7,091 bases of DNA, taken from positions 1 through 7,091 of the forward strand of contig CALQBT020000139.1 of NCBI GenBank assembly GCA_943328885.2. Reading direction: 5' to 3'. Both the position numbers and the translations under genes were made by a program. Positions 1-6,638 of the stretch are shown here, one piece after another; the first letter of the stretch is position 1; every line of letters starts with the position of its first letter. The DNA is from Bordetella parapertussis. Lineage in GTDB: Bacteria > Pseudomonadota > Gammaproteobacteria > Burkholderiales > Burkholderiaceae_C. The notes below the pieces were generated by a model. The model had not been told where the DNA came from and searched no databases. It was given only the letters and a program-made list of their open reading frames with translations.

Positions 1-398
1 AGAGTGACGCGGTGCTCGATGGCATGGACAAGTGGAACAAGGGCACCCACGGCAGGAGTGGGCTGATCGACCGGGTTCGCGCCTCCAGCGTCGATGAGGC
101 TGCCGCGCAGTCCCAGGTGATCGATTGGCTGAAGGCCTATGTGCCCAAGTCCAAGAGCCCGATGTGCGGCAATTCGATCTGCCAGGATCGTCGTTTTCTG
201 GCCAAGGACATGGCCTTGTTGGAAGCTTTTTTCCACTACCGAAACCTCGATGTCAGCACGCTCAAAGAACTTGCCAGGCGCTGGAAACCGGCGGTGCTCG
301 AGGGCTTCAAGAAAGCTCAGGCCCACACCGCGCTGGCCGATATCCATGAGTCGATCGACGAGTTGATCCACTACCGCCAGCATTTTCTGGCGCTCTGA
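1..398 (+). CDS. orn: Oligoribonuclease (Orn), C-terminal part, cut by the left edge
   Basis: Orn is the cytoplasmic 3'-to-5' exoribonuclease of the DEDDh family that turns 2-5 nt RNA fragments, including pGpG from c-di-GMP breakdown, into mononucleotides. The reading frame is already open at base 3, with no stop upstream of the GTG at 12, so the gene enters from outside the window. About 131 residues are visible of a usual 180 or so; the N-terminal DxE motif is missing. The visible part closely follows E. coli Orn: a CGNSxxQDRRF block with the catalytic Asp codon at 186-188, then [20 protein letters not shown], then the HxxxxD motif with His at 324-326 and Asp at 339-341, ending in a YRQHF-type tail. 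The next gene begins 59 bases downstream. I see no clear terminator in the gap, so read-through into the glycosyltransferase is possible. The identification is very secure. Confidence 0.96.
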   Translation, partial: SDAVLDGMDKWNKGTHGRSGLIDRVRASSVDEAAAQSQVIDWLKAYVPKSKSPMCGNSICQDRRFLAKDMALLEAFFHYRNLDVSTLKELARRWKPAVLEGFKKAQAHTALADIHESIDELIHYRQHFLAL

Positions 399-457
399 CC
401 GCGTGCGCAGGCCGGCTCTCGAGCAGTCATCGCCGCGCCGCACTGCCACTGAAAAAG

Positions 458-1468
458 ATGCCGATGGTTTCCGTCACAGCCGCATTTTCCAACCCCGCTG
501 ACCGCCGTGCCCAGCCGTCGATCAGCTGCGTGGTGCCGGCCTACAACGAGGCTGCCAACCTCGGCCCGCTGCTCGAAGCATTGACCGCTGTGCTGGCGGA
601 CCTGACGCCGCGCTGGGAGGTGATCTTCGTCGACGACGGCAGCACCGATGCGACGCCGCTGGCCGTGTTGCCCTGGCTGAAGCGGCCGGGTTTGCGTTAC
701 CTGCGCCTGTCGCGCAACTTCGGCAAGGAAGCAGCGCTGACCGCCGGCATCAACCACGCCGAAGGCGAGGTGGTGGTGTTGATCGACGCCGACCTGCAGC
801 ACCCGCCAGCGATGATCGGCGCGATGGTCCAGGCCTGGCGCGAGGGCGCCGACATGGTGTGCACCGCGCGCGCCTCGCGATCCGATGAATCCTGGCGCAA
901 GCGCCTGGGTACCTGGCTTTTCTATCGCCTGGTCAACAGCGGGTCGGCGACGCCGATACCGGTCGACGCCGGCGACTTCAGGCTGATGGACCGTCAGGTG
1001 GTCGATGCGCTGAAGTTGCTGCCCGAGCGCAACCGTTTCATGAAAGGGCTTTACGCCTGGGTCGGTTTTCGTACCGAGGTGCTGGCTTACACGCCGGCAC
1101 CGCGCCACGCGGGCCGCAGCAGTTTCTCGATGAGCCGCCTGTCGAGCCTGGCTTTCACCGGCGTGACGGCCTTCACCAACGCGCCGCTGCGGCTGTGGAG
1201 TGCGCTGGGCGGATTGGTCGCGCTGGCCTCGCTGGGCTTTGCCGGCTGGATCGTGGTCTCGGACTTCGTCTTTGGCAACGACGTGCCGGGTTGGGCCACA
1301 CTGGCCACCGGGCTGGCGTTCTCGATCGGCGTGCAGCTGTTGTCGGTGGGCATCCTGGGCGAGTACATCGGCCGCATCTTCGACGAGGTCAAGCAGCGTC
1401 CCGTCTACATCATCGGCCAGACCCTGGGGCAGGGTGCGCTGGGTGAGCCGGGCGCGCGCGATGCCTGA
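458..1468 (+). CDS. Family 2 polyprenyl-phosphate glycosyltransferase (DPM1/ArnC/GtrB type)
   Basis: This 336-residue protein should transfer a sugar from a nucleotide donor to undecaprenyl phosphate at the cytoplasmic face of the inner membrane. The GT-A domain opens with VPAYNE (residues 26-31), followed by the DDGS nucleotide-binding motif (59-62), SRNFGKEAALTAG (85-97) and the metal-binding DAD with following LQHP (110-116). RFMKGLYAWVGF (193-204) is typical of bacterial DPM1-like enzymes. Two membrane helices follow at about 245-270 and 281-303, ending in GEYIGRIFDEVKQRPVYII, a hallmark of GtrB/ArnC relatives. The ATG at 458 has only a weak purine-rich stretch upstream; an in-frame ATG at 464 is an alternative. 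Its stop lies inside the start of the deacetylase gene, so the two are probably translationally coupled. The family is certain. The sugar cannot be read from sequence; from the neighbours I infer an N-acetylhexosamine (FlmF2/LgmA-like role) rather than glucose or formamido-arabinose. Confidence 0.93.
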   Translation: MPMVSVTAAFSNPADRRAQPSISCVVPAYNEAANLGPLLEALTAVLADLTPRWEVIFVDDGSTDATPLAVLPWLKRPGLRYLRLSRNFGKEAALTAGINHAEGEVVVLIDADLQHPPAMIGAMVQAWREGADMVCTARASRSDESWRKRLGTWLFYRLVNSGSATPIPVDAGDFRLMDRQVVDALKLLPERNRFMKGLYAWVGFRTEVLAYTPAPRHAGRSSFSMSRLSSLAFTGVTAFTNAPLRLWSALGGLVALASLGFAGWIVVSDFVFGNDVPGWATLATGLAFSIGVQLLSVGILGEYIGRIFDEVKQRPVYIIGQTLGQGALGEPGARDA

Positions 1469-2285
1469 GGCCGCGAGGCCGCTGCTGCTGTGCGCTGACG
1501 ACTACGGGCTGAGCCCGGGCGTGGACACGGCGATCGCCGGCCTGGTGCGTGCGGGCCGGCTGGGGGCTTTTTCCTGCCTGAGCAATGGCCCGGCTTGGCC
1601 GAGTGACGCTGCGGCGCTTGCGGGCCTGCGAGCCCAGGCCCAAGCCGGGCTGCATTTCAACCTCACCGAAGGCCAGCCCTTGAGTCCTGCGCTGTTGCGG
1701 CTGTGGCCGAACCTGCCCAGCCTGCCGCGGCTGCTGCTCGCCGCGCATCTGGGCCGGCTGCCGCTGGCCGCACTGGCCGATGAACTGTCGGCGCAGGCCA
1801 AGGCCTTCGAGGACGGCAGCGGCTGCCGGCCCGACTTTGTCGATGGCCATCAGCATGTCCACCATTTGCCCGGCGTGCGGGGCCTGTTGCTCGACTGGCT
1901 GCAGCACCAGCCCTCGGCCATCCCGGTGCGCAGCACGGGGCGGCTGGCCGGGCCGGGCTTCGGTTTCAAGCGCTGGGTGATCGAGCACAGCGGCGGTCGC
2001 GCGCTGGCGCTGGCGCTGGCGCGCCGCGGCCAGCCGCACAACGCCTTGCTGTTGGGCGCCTACGACTTCCAGGCCAGCGATTACCGTTCGCTGATGCGGG
2101 CCTGGCTGGCCCAGGTGCCGCGGTCTGGCGCGCTGCTGTTCTGCCATCCAGGCCAGGCTTGCCCGGCCGCGGCGTCCGATCCGATCGCTGCGGCGCGCCA
2201 GCGCGAGCTGGCCTATCTGGCGGGGGCTGATTTTCCGCGCGACCTGGCGGATGCGGGCGTGGTGCTGGCGTCGGCCTGGAGCTGA
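1461..2285 (+). CDS. YdjC/ChbG/HpnK-family carbohydrate deacetylase (NaxD-like by context)
   Basis: This 274-residue metal-dependent deacetylase removes an acetyl group from an N-acetylated sugar. Family motifs are intact: CADDYG near the N-terminus (11-16, metal-ligand Asp14), GLHFNLTEG (63-71, His65), DFVDGHQHVHHLP (125-137, His132 as third ligand) and LLFCHPG (225-231). The frame is open upstream to 1200, but the ATG at 1461 puts the CADDYG strand at the expected place and overlaps the preceding stop by 8 bases (ATGCCTGA), so I chose it. There is no signal peptide or membrane helix, so the enzyme is probably cytoplasmic. Family members act on chitobiose (ChbG), hopanoid-linked GlcNAc (HpnK) or undecaprenyl-linked GalNAc (Francisella NaxD). 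Coupling to a polyprenyl glycosyltransferase, with an ArnT-like gene nearby, favours the last type. A hexanucleotide run at 2001-2018 encodes an alternating Ala-Leu stretch (181-186). Family certain, substrate inferred. Confidence 0.9.
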   Translation: MPEAARPLLLCADDYGLSPGVDTAIAGLVRAGRLGAFSCLSNGPAWPSDAAALAGLRAQAQAGLHFNLTEGQPLSPALLRLWPNLPSLPRLLLAAHLGRLPLAALADELSAQAKAFEDGSGCRPDFVDGHQHVHHLPGVRGLLLDWLQHQPSAIPVRSTGRLAGPGFGFKRWVIEHSGGRALALALARRGQPHNALLLGAYDFQASDYRSLMRAWLAQVPRSGALLFCHPGQACPAAASDPIAAARQRELAYLAGADFPRDLADAGVVLASAWS

Positions 2286-2300
2286 TGCGGCAAGCCGGCC

Positions 2301-2690
2301 TCAGCCGAACGCCCAGCGCCGGTTGATCGCGTAGGTCAGCACCAGCGCGACCAGCGTCGCGCCGACCTGGGCGACCAGGTAGTGCAGGCCGACCCGGGTG
2401 CCGGCGGCCACCACGGCGATGCTGGTGGCCCCACCCAGCAGCGCGGTGAGCTGAAACCGCCACCAAGCGGGCAGCCAGGCGCCGCTGTGACCGAAGGTCA
2501 GCCAGCGGTTGCCGACAAACCCCAGCTGCGCGCCCAAAGCCGCGCCAGCCCCTGCTGCCAGCGGCGCAGGCCACTGCCCGAGTTCGACCAGCAGCGCCAG
2601 CAGCGCGTAATGCGCCGCAGTGGCCACCGCCCCGACGGCGAGATAACGCAGCCATGGCGGCGCCCGCAGCGCGAGCGGCGTGCGCTTCAT
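2301..2690 (-). CDS. GtrA-family small membrane protein (putative lipid-linked sugar flippase)
   Basis: This 129-residue protein is nearly all membrane helix: about 13-36, 41-60, 78-98 and 103-122. It carries the two GtrA hallmarks, FVGNRWLTF (58-66) after the second helix and a C-terminal NRRWAF (123-128). GtrA-like proteins work with polyprenyl-phosphate glycosyltransferases and are thought to flip the lipid-linked sugar to the periplasmic side; flipping is an accepted model rather than something shown by sequence. The frame stays open upstream into the ArnT-like gene, but the ATG at 2690 gives a normal GtrA length and lies 7 bases after the ArnT-like stop, so the two are probably coupled. 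Upstream of the ATG there is only a short CCAGG as a weak ribosome site. Its stop faces the deacetylase stop 15 bases away. In this set it would take the part played by ArnE/ArnF. Confidence 0.9.
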   Translation of the reverse strand: MKRTPLALRAPPWLRYLAVGAVATAAHYALLALLVELGQWPAPLAAGAGAALGAQLGFVGNRWLTFGHSGAWLPAWWRFQLTALLGGATSIAVVAAGTRVGLHYLVAQVGATLVALVLTYAINRRWAFG

Positions 2691-2697
2691 GCCTGGC

Positions 2698-4326
2698 TCA
2701 ACCCGGACAGAGGCGCGGCTCGGCGCGCCAGAGCTGGGCGTTGCGGCCCCGCAGCACCAGGACCGCGCCCGGAACCGCTGCCGACGCAGGCTTGTCGCCC
2801 AAGCCCTCGACCAGCCAGACCCTGTGGCCCCGGCACACCAGCGCTGGTAAGCGGTCGATCGGGTAGAGAACGGCCGCGACCCGCGCCGCATCGAAGCGCG
2901 CGCTGTCTGCCAACTCTTTGCGCCAGCTGTCGCGCCGCCGCACGTCGGGGTCGTCCCAGCGGCTCGCGACCATCGGCACCTGGGTCAACCGGGCTTCGAA
3001 CACGACATCGTTGAAGCTGTTGTCGACCAGCACCACCAAGTCGGTTGGCGTGACGAGGCTGCGCAACTCACGCCCCACGTCGCGGCCAGACTTGGGTGCG
3101 ACCCAGGCCAGTGCGACGATCCAGCCCAGGCTGAACAGCGCTGCACCGACGACCATCGGACGCAGCCATCGGCTGGTCTGGCCATTGCTGTCGATCATCG
3201 GCAGCGCCAGCAGTGCGCAGAACGGCGCGAGCGCCGGCATGATGTAGCCCACCAGCTTGGATGCTGGCATCGAGAAGAACAGCAGCACCACCAGCACCCA
3301 CCAGGCCATCAGCCCGGTCCAGCGGCGATCCCCGGCGAGCCCCGCAGACCTGGCGCGGCCGATCGTCGCCAGCAGCCACGGGCTCCAGGGCAGCGTCAGC
3401 AGCGGCAGCACGCCCCAGAGAAACCAGATCGGCTGCAGGTTGTTGAAGCTGGTCGCGGCGTAGCGGCGGAAGTGCTGCTCGACGATGAAGTAGTCGAAGA
3501 AGTCCGGGTAGCGCTGCTGCATCAGCAGCATCCAGGGCAGCGCGACCGCGGCGAACACCCCCAGCCCGAGCGGGTGCAGCAGCCGCAGCATGTCACGCCA
3601 GCGGCCTTGCGCGAGCAGCCAAGGCCCGATGATCAAGGCCGGCAACACCACGCCGATCAAGCCCTTGGACAGCACCGCCAAGCCGCAAAAAGCCCAGCCG
3701 GCCACCAGCCACTGCAGCGTCGGGTGGTTCAAAGGCCACCAGCGCAGCGTCGGCAGCTGGCCCGACCAGCGCGCATGCGGCGTTGGCGTGCTCTGCTCCA
3801 GTGCACGGGCCAGGCACAGCACGGCCGCGGTCAGCGTGCCTGCCACCAGCATGTCGTGGTTGGCGTACTGGCCACCGATGAAATAGAACGGGCTGGTGGC
3901 GAGCACCAGCAACGCGATGCCTGCGACCCTGGCGCCCTCGCGCCGGCGCAGGGACAGCCACAACGCCGACCCCATCAACCAGGCCCCAAGCGCGGGGCCG
4001 AGCCGAACGCTGAACGGTGAGACGCCGAACACCGACATCCCGAGCATGTTGACCCAGTAGGTCAGCGGCGGCTTGTGGAAAAAGGGCACGCCATTGAGCA
4101 GCGGCACCAGGCCGTCGCCGCCCCACATCTCGCGCGCCACCTCACCGTAGCGGCCTTCGTCGGGCAGCAGCAGCGGCCGGATGCCTGCGCTGAACAGCAG
4201 CCACAAGGCCAGCAGGCCCAGCACCAGCGTGGCCGAGTCGGCCCAGGCCGGCCAGGCTGACCTGGCGGCCGGTGCCGAGTCTGGTGGCTTCGACCCGGTG
4301 GCCGGGGAGGGGCCAGCTGAGCTCAT
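2698..4326 (-). CDS. ArnT-like GT-C glycosyltransferase (lipid-linked sugar to lipid A or similar acceptor)
   Basis: This 542-residue polytopic inner-membrane protein has about a dozen hydrophobic segments and a soluble C-terminal part (about 410-542). E. coli ArnT has 550 residues. The first helix is at about 32-49, after a Pro/Ser/Ala-rich cytoplasmic tail. The first periplasmic loop holds DEGRYGEVAREM (56-67), matching the ArnT/PMT signature with Asp56-Glu57 as likely catalytic or metal-binding residues, and KPPLTYW (85-91). Further ArnT-like blocks are YANHDM (154-159), LSKGLIG (219-225) and FFSMPASKLVGYIMPALAP (350-368). Known relatives move a sugar from undecaprenyl phosphate to lipid A phosphate on the periplasmic side (ArnT, FlmK, LgmB). 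The gene lies 22 bases after the FKBP stop and just before the GtrA gene, probably in one transcript. I see no strong Shine-Dalgarno before the ATG. GT39/GT83 relatives can also glycosylate proteins or O-antigen, so the acceptor is inferred. Confidence 0.9.
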   Translation of the reverse strand: MSSAGPSPATGSKPPDSAPAARSAWPAWADSATLVLGLLALWLLFSAGIRPLLLPDEGRYGEVAREMWGGDGLVPLLNGVPFFHKPPLTYWVNMLGMSVFGVSPFSVRLGPALGAWLMGSALWLSLRRREGARVAGIALLVLATSPFYFIGGQYANHDMLVAGTLTAAVLCLARALEQSTPTPHARWSGQLPTLRWWPLNHPTLQWLVAGWAFCGLAVLSKGLIGVVLPALIIGPWLLAQGRWRDMLRLLHPLGLGVFAAVALPWMLLMQQRYPDFFDYFIVEQHFRRYAATSFNNLQPIWFLWGVLPLLTLPWSPWLLATIGRARSAGLAGDRRWTGLMAWWVLVVLLFFSMPASKLVGYIMPALAPFCALLALPMIDSNGQTSRWLRPMVVGAALFSLGWIVALAWVAPKSGRDVGRELRSLVTPTDLVVLVDNSFNDVVFEARLTQVPMVASRWDDPDVRRRDSWRKELADSARFDAARVAAVLYPIDRLPALVCRGHRVWLVEGLGDKPASAAVPGAVLVLRGRNAQLWRAEPRLCPG

Positions 4327-4348
4327 CTGGCGCCGGGTCAGGCCGCGA

Positions 4349-4705
4349 TCAGACCGCCAGCAGGTCGACCTCGAACACCAGCGTGGCGTTGGGCGGGATC
4401 ACGCCGCCTGCGCCGCGCGCGCCGTAGCCGAGGTCGGCCGGGATCAGCAGCACACGCGTGCCGCCGACCTTCATGCCCTGCACGCCTTCGTCCCAGCCGC
4501 CGATGACCTGGCCGGCGCCGAGGTGAAAGCGGAACGGGTCGCCGCGGTCCTTGCTCGAATCGAACTTGGTGCCTCGTCCATTGGCAGCGGTCGGTGCATG
4601 CAGCCAGCCGGTGTAATGCACGGCGACTTGTTGGCCGGCAGCGGCTTGGGCGCCGGTGCCAGGGGTGGTGTCTTCGTACTGCAGGCCTGAGGCGGTGGTA
4701 ATCAT
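4349..4705 (-). CDS. FKBP-type peptidyl-prolyl cis-trans isomerase, single domain
   Basis: This 118-residue protein consists of one FKBP domain, which catalyses cis-trans isomerisation of bonds before proline. The residues lining the FKBP12 active site are all present at matching places: Tyr31 (VHYTGW), Phe48-Asp49 (KFDSS), Phe58 (PFRF), Val67-Ile68, Trp71 (GGWDEGVQGM), Tyr94 (LGYGARG), Val102-Ile103 and Phe111 (TLVFEVDLL). Activity is therefore likely. There is no signal peptide, so it is cytoplasmic, unlike periplasmic FkpA or FklB-type proteins with an N-terminal dimerisation region. The frame is open upstream to 4873, but that stretch is antisense-like tail over gluQRS; the ATG at 4705 yields the classic compact FKBP beginning close to the SGLQY strand. 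It follows the gluQRS stop by 40 bases and precedes the ArnT-like gene by 22, so it is probably mid-operon. A direct role in sugar transfer is not indicated. Confidence 0.95.
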   Translation of the reverse strand: MITTASGLQYEDTTPGTGAQAAAGQQVAVHYTGWLHAPTAANGRGTKFDSSKDRGDPFRFHLGAGQVIGGWDEGVQGMKVGGTRVLLIPADLGYGARGAGGVIPPNATLVFEVDLLAV

Positions 4706-4745
4706 TTGGAAGGTCCGGTTCAACAGAGTTTCGACAGGGCTCGCA

Positions 4746-5660
4746 TCATGCCATTGTGCTGGCAGGTCCGGCGCCCAGCCACCGGTCGGCCCAGGCCTTT
4801 GTCGCCCCAGCCAGCCAGTCGGCTGTCGTGGCGGCCTCGACCTTCGGCAGATGAAGCACCCGCGCTGCAGCACTCAGTGCGGCCAGCGGATCCCGGGTGT
4901 CGAGCGCCTGAGCCTGGTTCTGTTTGCTCAGCTTGTGGCCATCGGCACCCAGCACCAGTGGCGTGTGCAGGTAGCGCGGCTCGGGCAGTCCCAGCAGGCG
5001 CTGCAGATGGATCTGGCGCGCGGTGTTGTCGGTCAGGTCCTCGCCGCGGACCACGTCGGTGATCCTCTGCTCGCCGTCGTCGACGACCACCGCGAGTTGG
5101 TAGGCCCACAGATTGTCGGCACGCTGCAACACGAAATCACCGACCTCGGTGGCCAGGTTCTGTCGCTGTGGGCCCAAGCGACGGTCGCACCAATCGACGA
5201 TCACCGCAGCGCCTTCACGCTCGGTGCGAAGACGCATTGCGCGAGGTGTTTTGCCGTTCAATCCGTCGCGGCAGCTGCCCGGGTAGATCAGATCGCCAAA
5301 GCGCTGCCGTGTCGAGGGCTGCACCAGGGCGACGTCGCGCCGGCTGCAGCCGCAGGGATAGGCCCAGCCGTCCAGGCGAAGCCCTGCCATCGCATCGGCG
5401 TAAGCCCCATCGCGCCCGGACTGCCACAGGGGCGGTGCGTCTGGCTGCAGTCCGCAGTCCGCCAATTGCGACAGGATCTGCTCGGCAGCGCCCGGGACGC
5501 AGCGCGGCCGGTCCACGTCCTCGACCCGCACCAGCCAGCGGCCGGCGTGCGCGCGTGCGTCAAGCCAGCTCGCCAGCGCCGCGACCAGGCTGCCGGCGTG
5601 CAGCGGGCCGGTCGGCGAGGGAGCGAACCTGCCGACATAGACCGGCCGCGTCACGCCCAT
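4746..5660 (-). CDS. gluQRS: Glutamyl-Q tRNA(Asp) synthetase (GluQRS/YadB)
   Basis: GluQRS is a cut-down glutamyl-tRNA synthetase paralogue that activates glutamate and attaches it to queuosine at position 34 of tRNA-Asp. This 304-residue protein lacks the anticodon-binding domain of a full GluRS, which fixes the assignment. The HIGH-type signature is [14 protein letters not shown] (12-25), with His21-Ala-Gly-Ser24. The zinc site has the family pattern Cys103-x-Cys105, Tyr126 and Cys130. VRGEDL (204-209) and the KMSKS-type KLSKQN (243-248) follow. The ATG at 5660 places the signature 11 residues in, as in E. coli YadB; an AGG seven bases upstream is a modest ribosome site. It is the first securely identified gene of the minus-strand block leading to FKBP, ArnT-like and GtrA. 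Upstream there may be a short ORF that overlaps its first codons. Identification is firm. Confidence 0.96.
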   Translation of the reverse strand: MGVTRPVYVGRFAPSPTGPLHAGSLVAALASWLDARAHAGRWLVRVEDVDRPRCVPGAAEQILSQLADCGLQPDAPPLWQSGRDGAYADAMAGLRLDGWAYPCGCSRRDVALVQPSTRQRFGDLIYPGSCRDGLNGKTPRAMRLRTEREGAAVIVDWCDRRLGPQRQNLATEVGDFVLQRADNLWAYQLAVVVDDGEQRITDVVRGEDLTDNTARQIHLQRLLGLPEPRYLHTPLVLGADGHKLSKQNQAQALDTRDPLAALSAAARVLHLPKVEAATTADWLAGATKAWADRWLGAGPASTMA

Positions 5661-5782
5661 GTCAGCGCCTGCGGCGCTCGGCCGAGTTCGCGGGCGGGCG
5701 CGGAGCAGCTGTCGCTGCGCGCGCTGATGTCCATCAGCGGCAGCGCATCGGGGGTCAGGGCGTTGCGGCGGGCCGCGCTCAT
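5651..5782 (-). CDS. Possible small ORF (43 aa) overlapping the gluQRS start; unrecognised
   Basis: This is an open frame of 43 codons between the AT-richer patch near 5785-5830 and gluQRS. It starts [15 protein letters not shown] and ends [14 protein letters not shown], with its TGA inside the first codons of gluQRS (ATGGGCGTGA), an arrangement that often means translational coupling. By hand count about 39 of 43 third positions are G or C, against about 30 and 29 at first and second positions, which is the pattern of a real gene in this genome. The same pattern would also arise from a coding frame on the other strand whose third positions coincide, so strand is not proven. I see no good Shine-Dalgarno before its ATG, no signal peptide and no helix typical of membrane proteins, and I do not recognise a family. 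It could be a leader peptide, a gene remnant, or chance. Confidence 0.3.
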   Translation of the reverse strand: MSAARRNALTPDALPLMDISARSDSCSAPARELGRAPQALTWA

Positions 5783-5893
5783 GGCTGGCAAGTGCTCAAG
5801 CTTTGATCTTATTGGAAGGCTGACTTTGAGCCGGGCGGGTGCATCGACCCGGCCCGCATGCGACCATCGCCGCTTCGAACAGGAGGCCTCAGA
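5783..5893. promoter_or_regulatory. AT-richer divergent region between gluQRS block and pirin
   Basis: About 40 bases around 5791-5830 are clearly richer in A and T than the flanking sequence and separate the leftward gluQRS block from rightward pirin, so promoters for one or both are expected here. On the minus strand a TAAGAT at 5811-5806 could serve as a -10 box, but no convincing -35 lies at the right distance. On the plus strand TTGATC (5803-5808) resembles a -35, but the matching -10 is poor. A small inverted repeat, TCAA-GCT-TTGA, lies at about 5796-5806. I cannot place exact promoters. Confidence 0.3.
5881..5886 (+). promoter_or_regulatory. Shine-Dalgarno of the pirin gene (AGGAGG)
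   Basis: A perfect AGGAGG lies 7 bases before the ATG at 5894. It decides the pirin start against the in-frame ATG at 5858, which would add 12 unconserved residues. It is the strongest ribosome binding site in the window. Confidence 0.88.
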
Positions 5894-6595
5894 ATGATCA
5901 CCTTGCGCCGCAGCGCCGACCGCGGATATGCCGACCACGGTTGGCTCAAGAGCTTTCACAGTTTTTCGTTTGCCGATTACCACGACCCGTCCCACATGGG
6001 CTACGGCAACCTGCGGGTGATCAACGAGGACCGGATCGCGCCCGGCACCGGTTTCGGCACGCACGGCCACCGCGACATGGAGATCGTCAGCTATGTGCTC
6101 GACGGCGCGCTGGCGCACCAAGACAGCATGGGCCAGGTCACTGCGATCCTGCCCGGCGAGGTTCAGCGCATGAGCGCGGGAACAGGGGTTCGGCACAGCG
6201 AGTTCAACCATGCCCAGGACAGCAACACCCACTTTTTGCAGATCTGGTTGCTGCCAAGCGCCGCGGGCATCGCGCCGAGCTACGAGCAAAAAGCTTTCGC
6301 CGATGCCGACAAGCGCGGCCGACTGCGTCTGGTGGCTGCGCCCGATGGCCGCGAAGAGTCGGTCACGCTGCACGCCGATGCGTCGATTCGCGTGGGGCTG
6401 TTCGACGGCGCCGAGGCGGCCGAACTGGCGCTGGCGCCAGGCCGACGCACCTGGGTGCATCTGGCGCGCGGCGCACTGACGGTCAACGGCCATCGGCTGA
6501 TCGCCGGCGATGCGCTGGGTCTGGTCGACGAGACCTTGCTGCGGCTGAGCGACGGTGACACGGCCGAGGTGCTGGTGTTCGATCTGGCACGCTGA
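5894..6595 (+). CDS. Pirin family protein (YhhW-like cupin, possible quercetin 2,3-dioxygenase)
   Basis: This 233-residue bicupin has the length of E. coli YhhW (231). It begins ITLRRSADRGYADHGWLKS and FHSFSFADYHDP, the usual pirin opening. The metal site is complete: His57 and His59 in GTHGHRDMEIVSYVLDG (54-70), then His101 and Glu103 in GTGVRHSEFNH (97-106); these numbers coincide with the metal ligands of YhhW. The second cupin (about 150-233) is divergent, as in the family. YhhW and human pirin show quercetinase activity in vitro, but physiological roles in bacteria remain unclear and range from redox sensing to control of central metabolism. It is cytoplasmic, with no signal peptide. The MarR-family gene follows 77 bases later on the same strand with its own promoter candidate, so pirin is probably transcribed on its own from the divergent region with gluQRS. 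The family call is very secure, the substrate unknown. Confidence 0.94.
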   Translation: MITLRRSADRGYADHGWLKSFHSFSFADYHDPSHMGYGNLRVINEDRIAPGTGFGTHGHRDMEIVSYVLDGALAHQDSMGQVTAILPGEVQRMSAGTGVRHSEFNHAQDSNTHFLQIWLLPSAAGIAPSYEQKAFADADKRGRLRLVAAPDGREESVTLHADASIRVGLFDGAEAAELALAPGRRTWVHLARGALTVNGHRLIAGDALGLVDETLLRLSDGDTAEVLVFDLAR

Positions 6596-6638
6596 GCCTG
6601 CGGTTGGCGCCATAGCCCGCGCTGCTGGTGGCAGTTTG

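Noticed and set aside
371..1108. A 245-codon minus-strand open frame over the orn/GT2 region.
   Set aside because: Antisense to the GT2, with Gln/His/Arg-rich shadow composition and no recognisable domain.
1200..1460. N-terminal extension of the deacetylase frame by 87 codons.
   Set aside because: It overlaps the GT2 membrane region in another frame and is rich in Arg, Ser and Trp as expected of an out-of-frame shadow; the ATG at 1461 gives the normal family start.
2001..2018. Three copies of GCGCTG in the deacetylase gene.
   Set aside because: In-frame hexanucleotide repeat encoding Ala-Leu pairs; too short to suggest phase variation, and a change in copy number would keep the frame.
2288..2297. 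CGGC-AA-GCCG inverted repeat between the convergent stops.
   Set aside because: Two-base loop, four-base stem and no T-run on either strand, so not a credible terminator.
458..4326. A classical arn (aminoarabinose) operon.
   Set aside because: ArnA and ArnB are absent, the deacetylase is YdjC-type rather than ArnD-type, and the small membrane protein is GtrA rather than ArnE/ArnF.
4656..5897. A 413-codon open frame on the plus strand, opposite gluQRS and FKBP.
   Set aside because: It is the antisense shadow of two securely identified genes, made possible by high GC. Its composition shows no known motif, and its last 38 codons across the AT-richer patch lose the third-position G+C bias.
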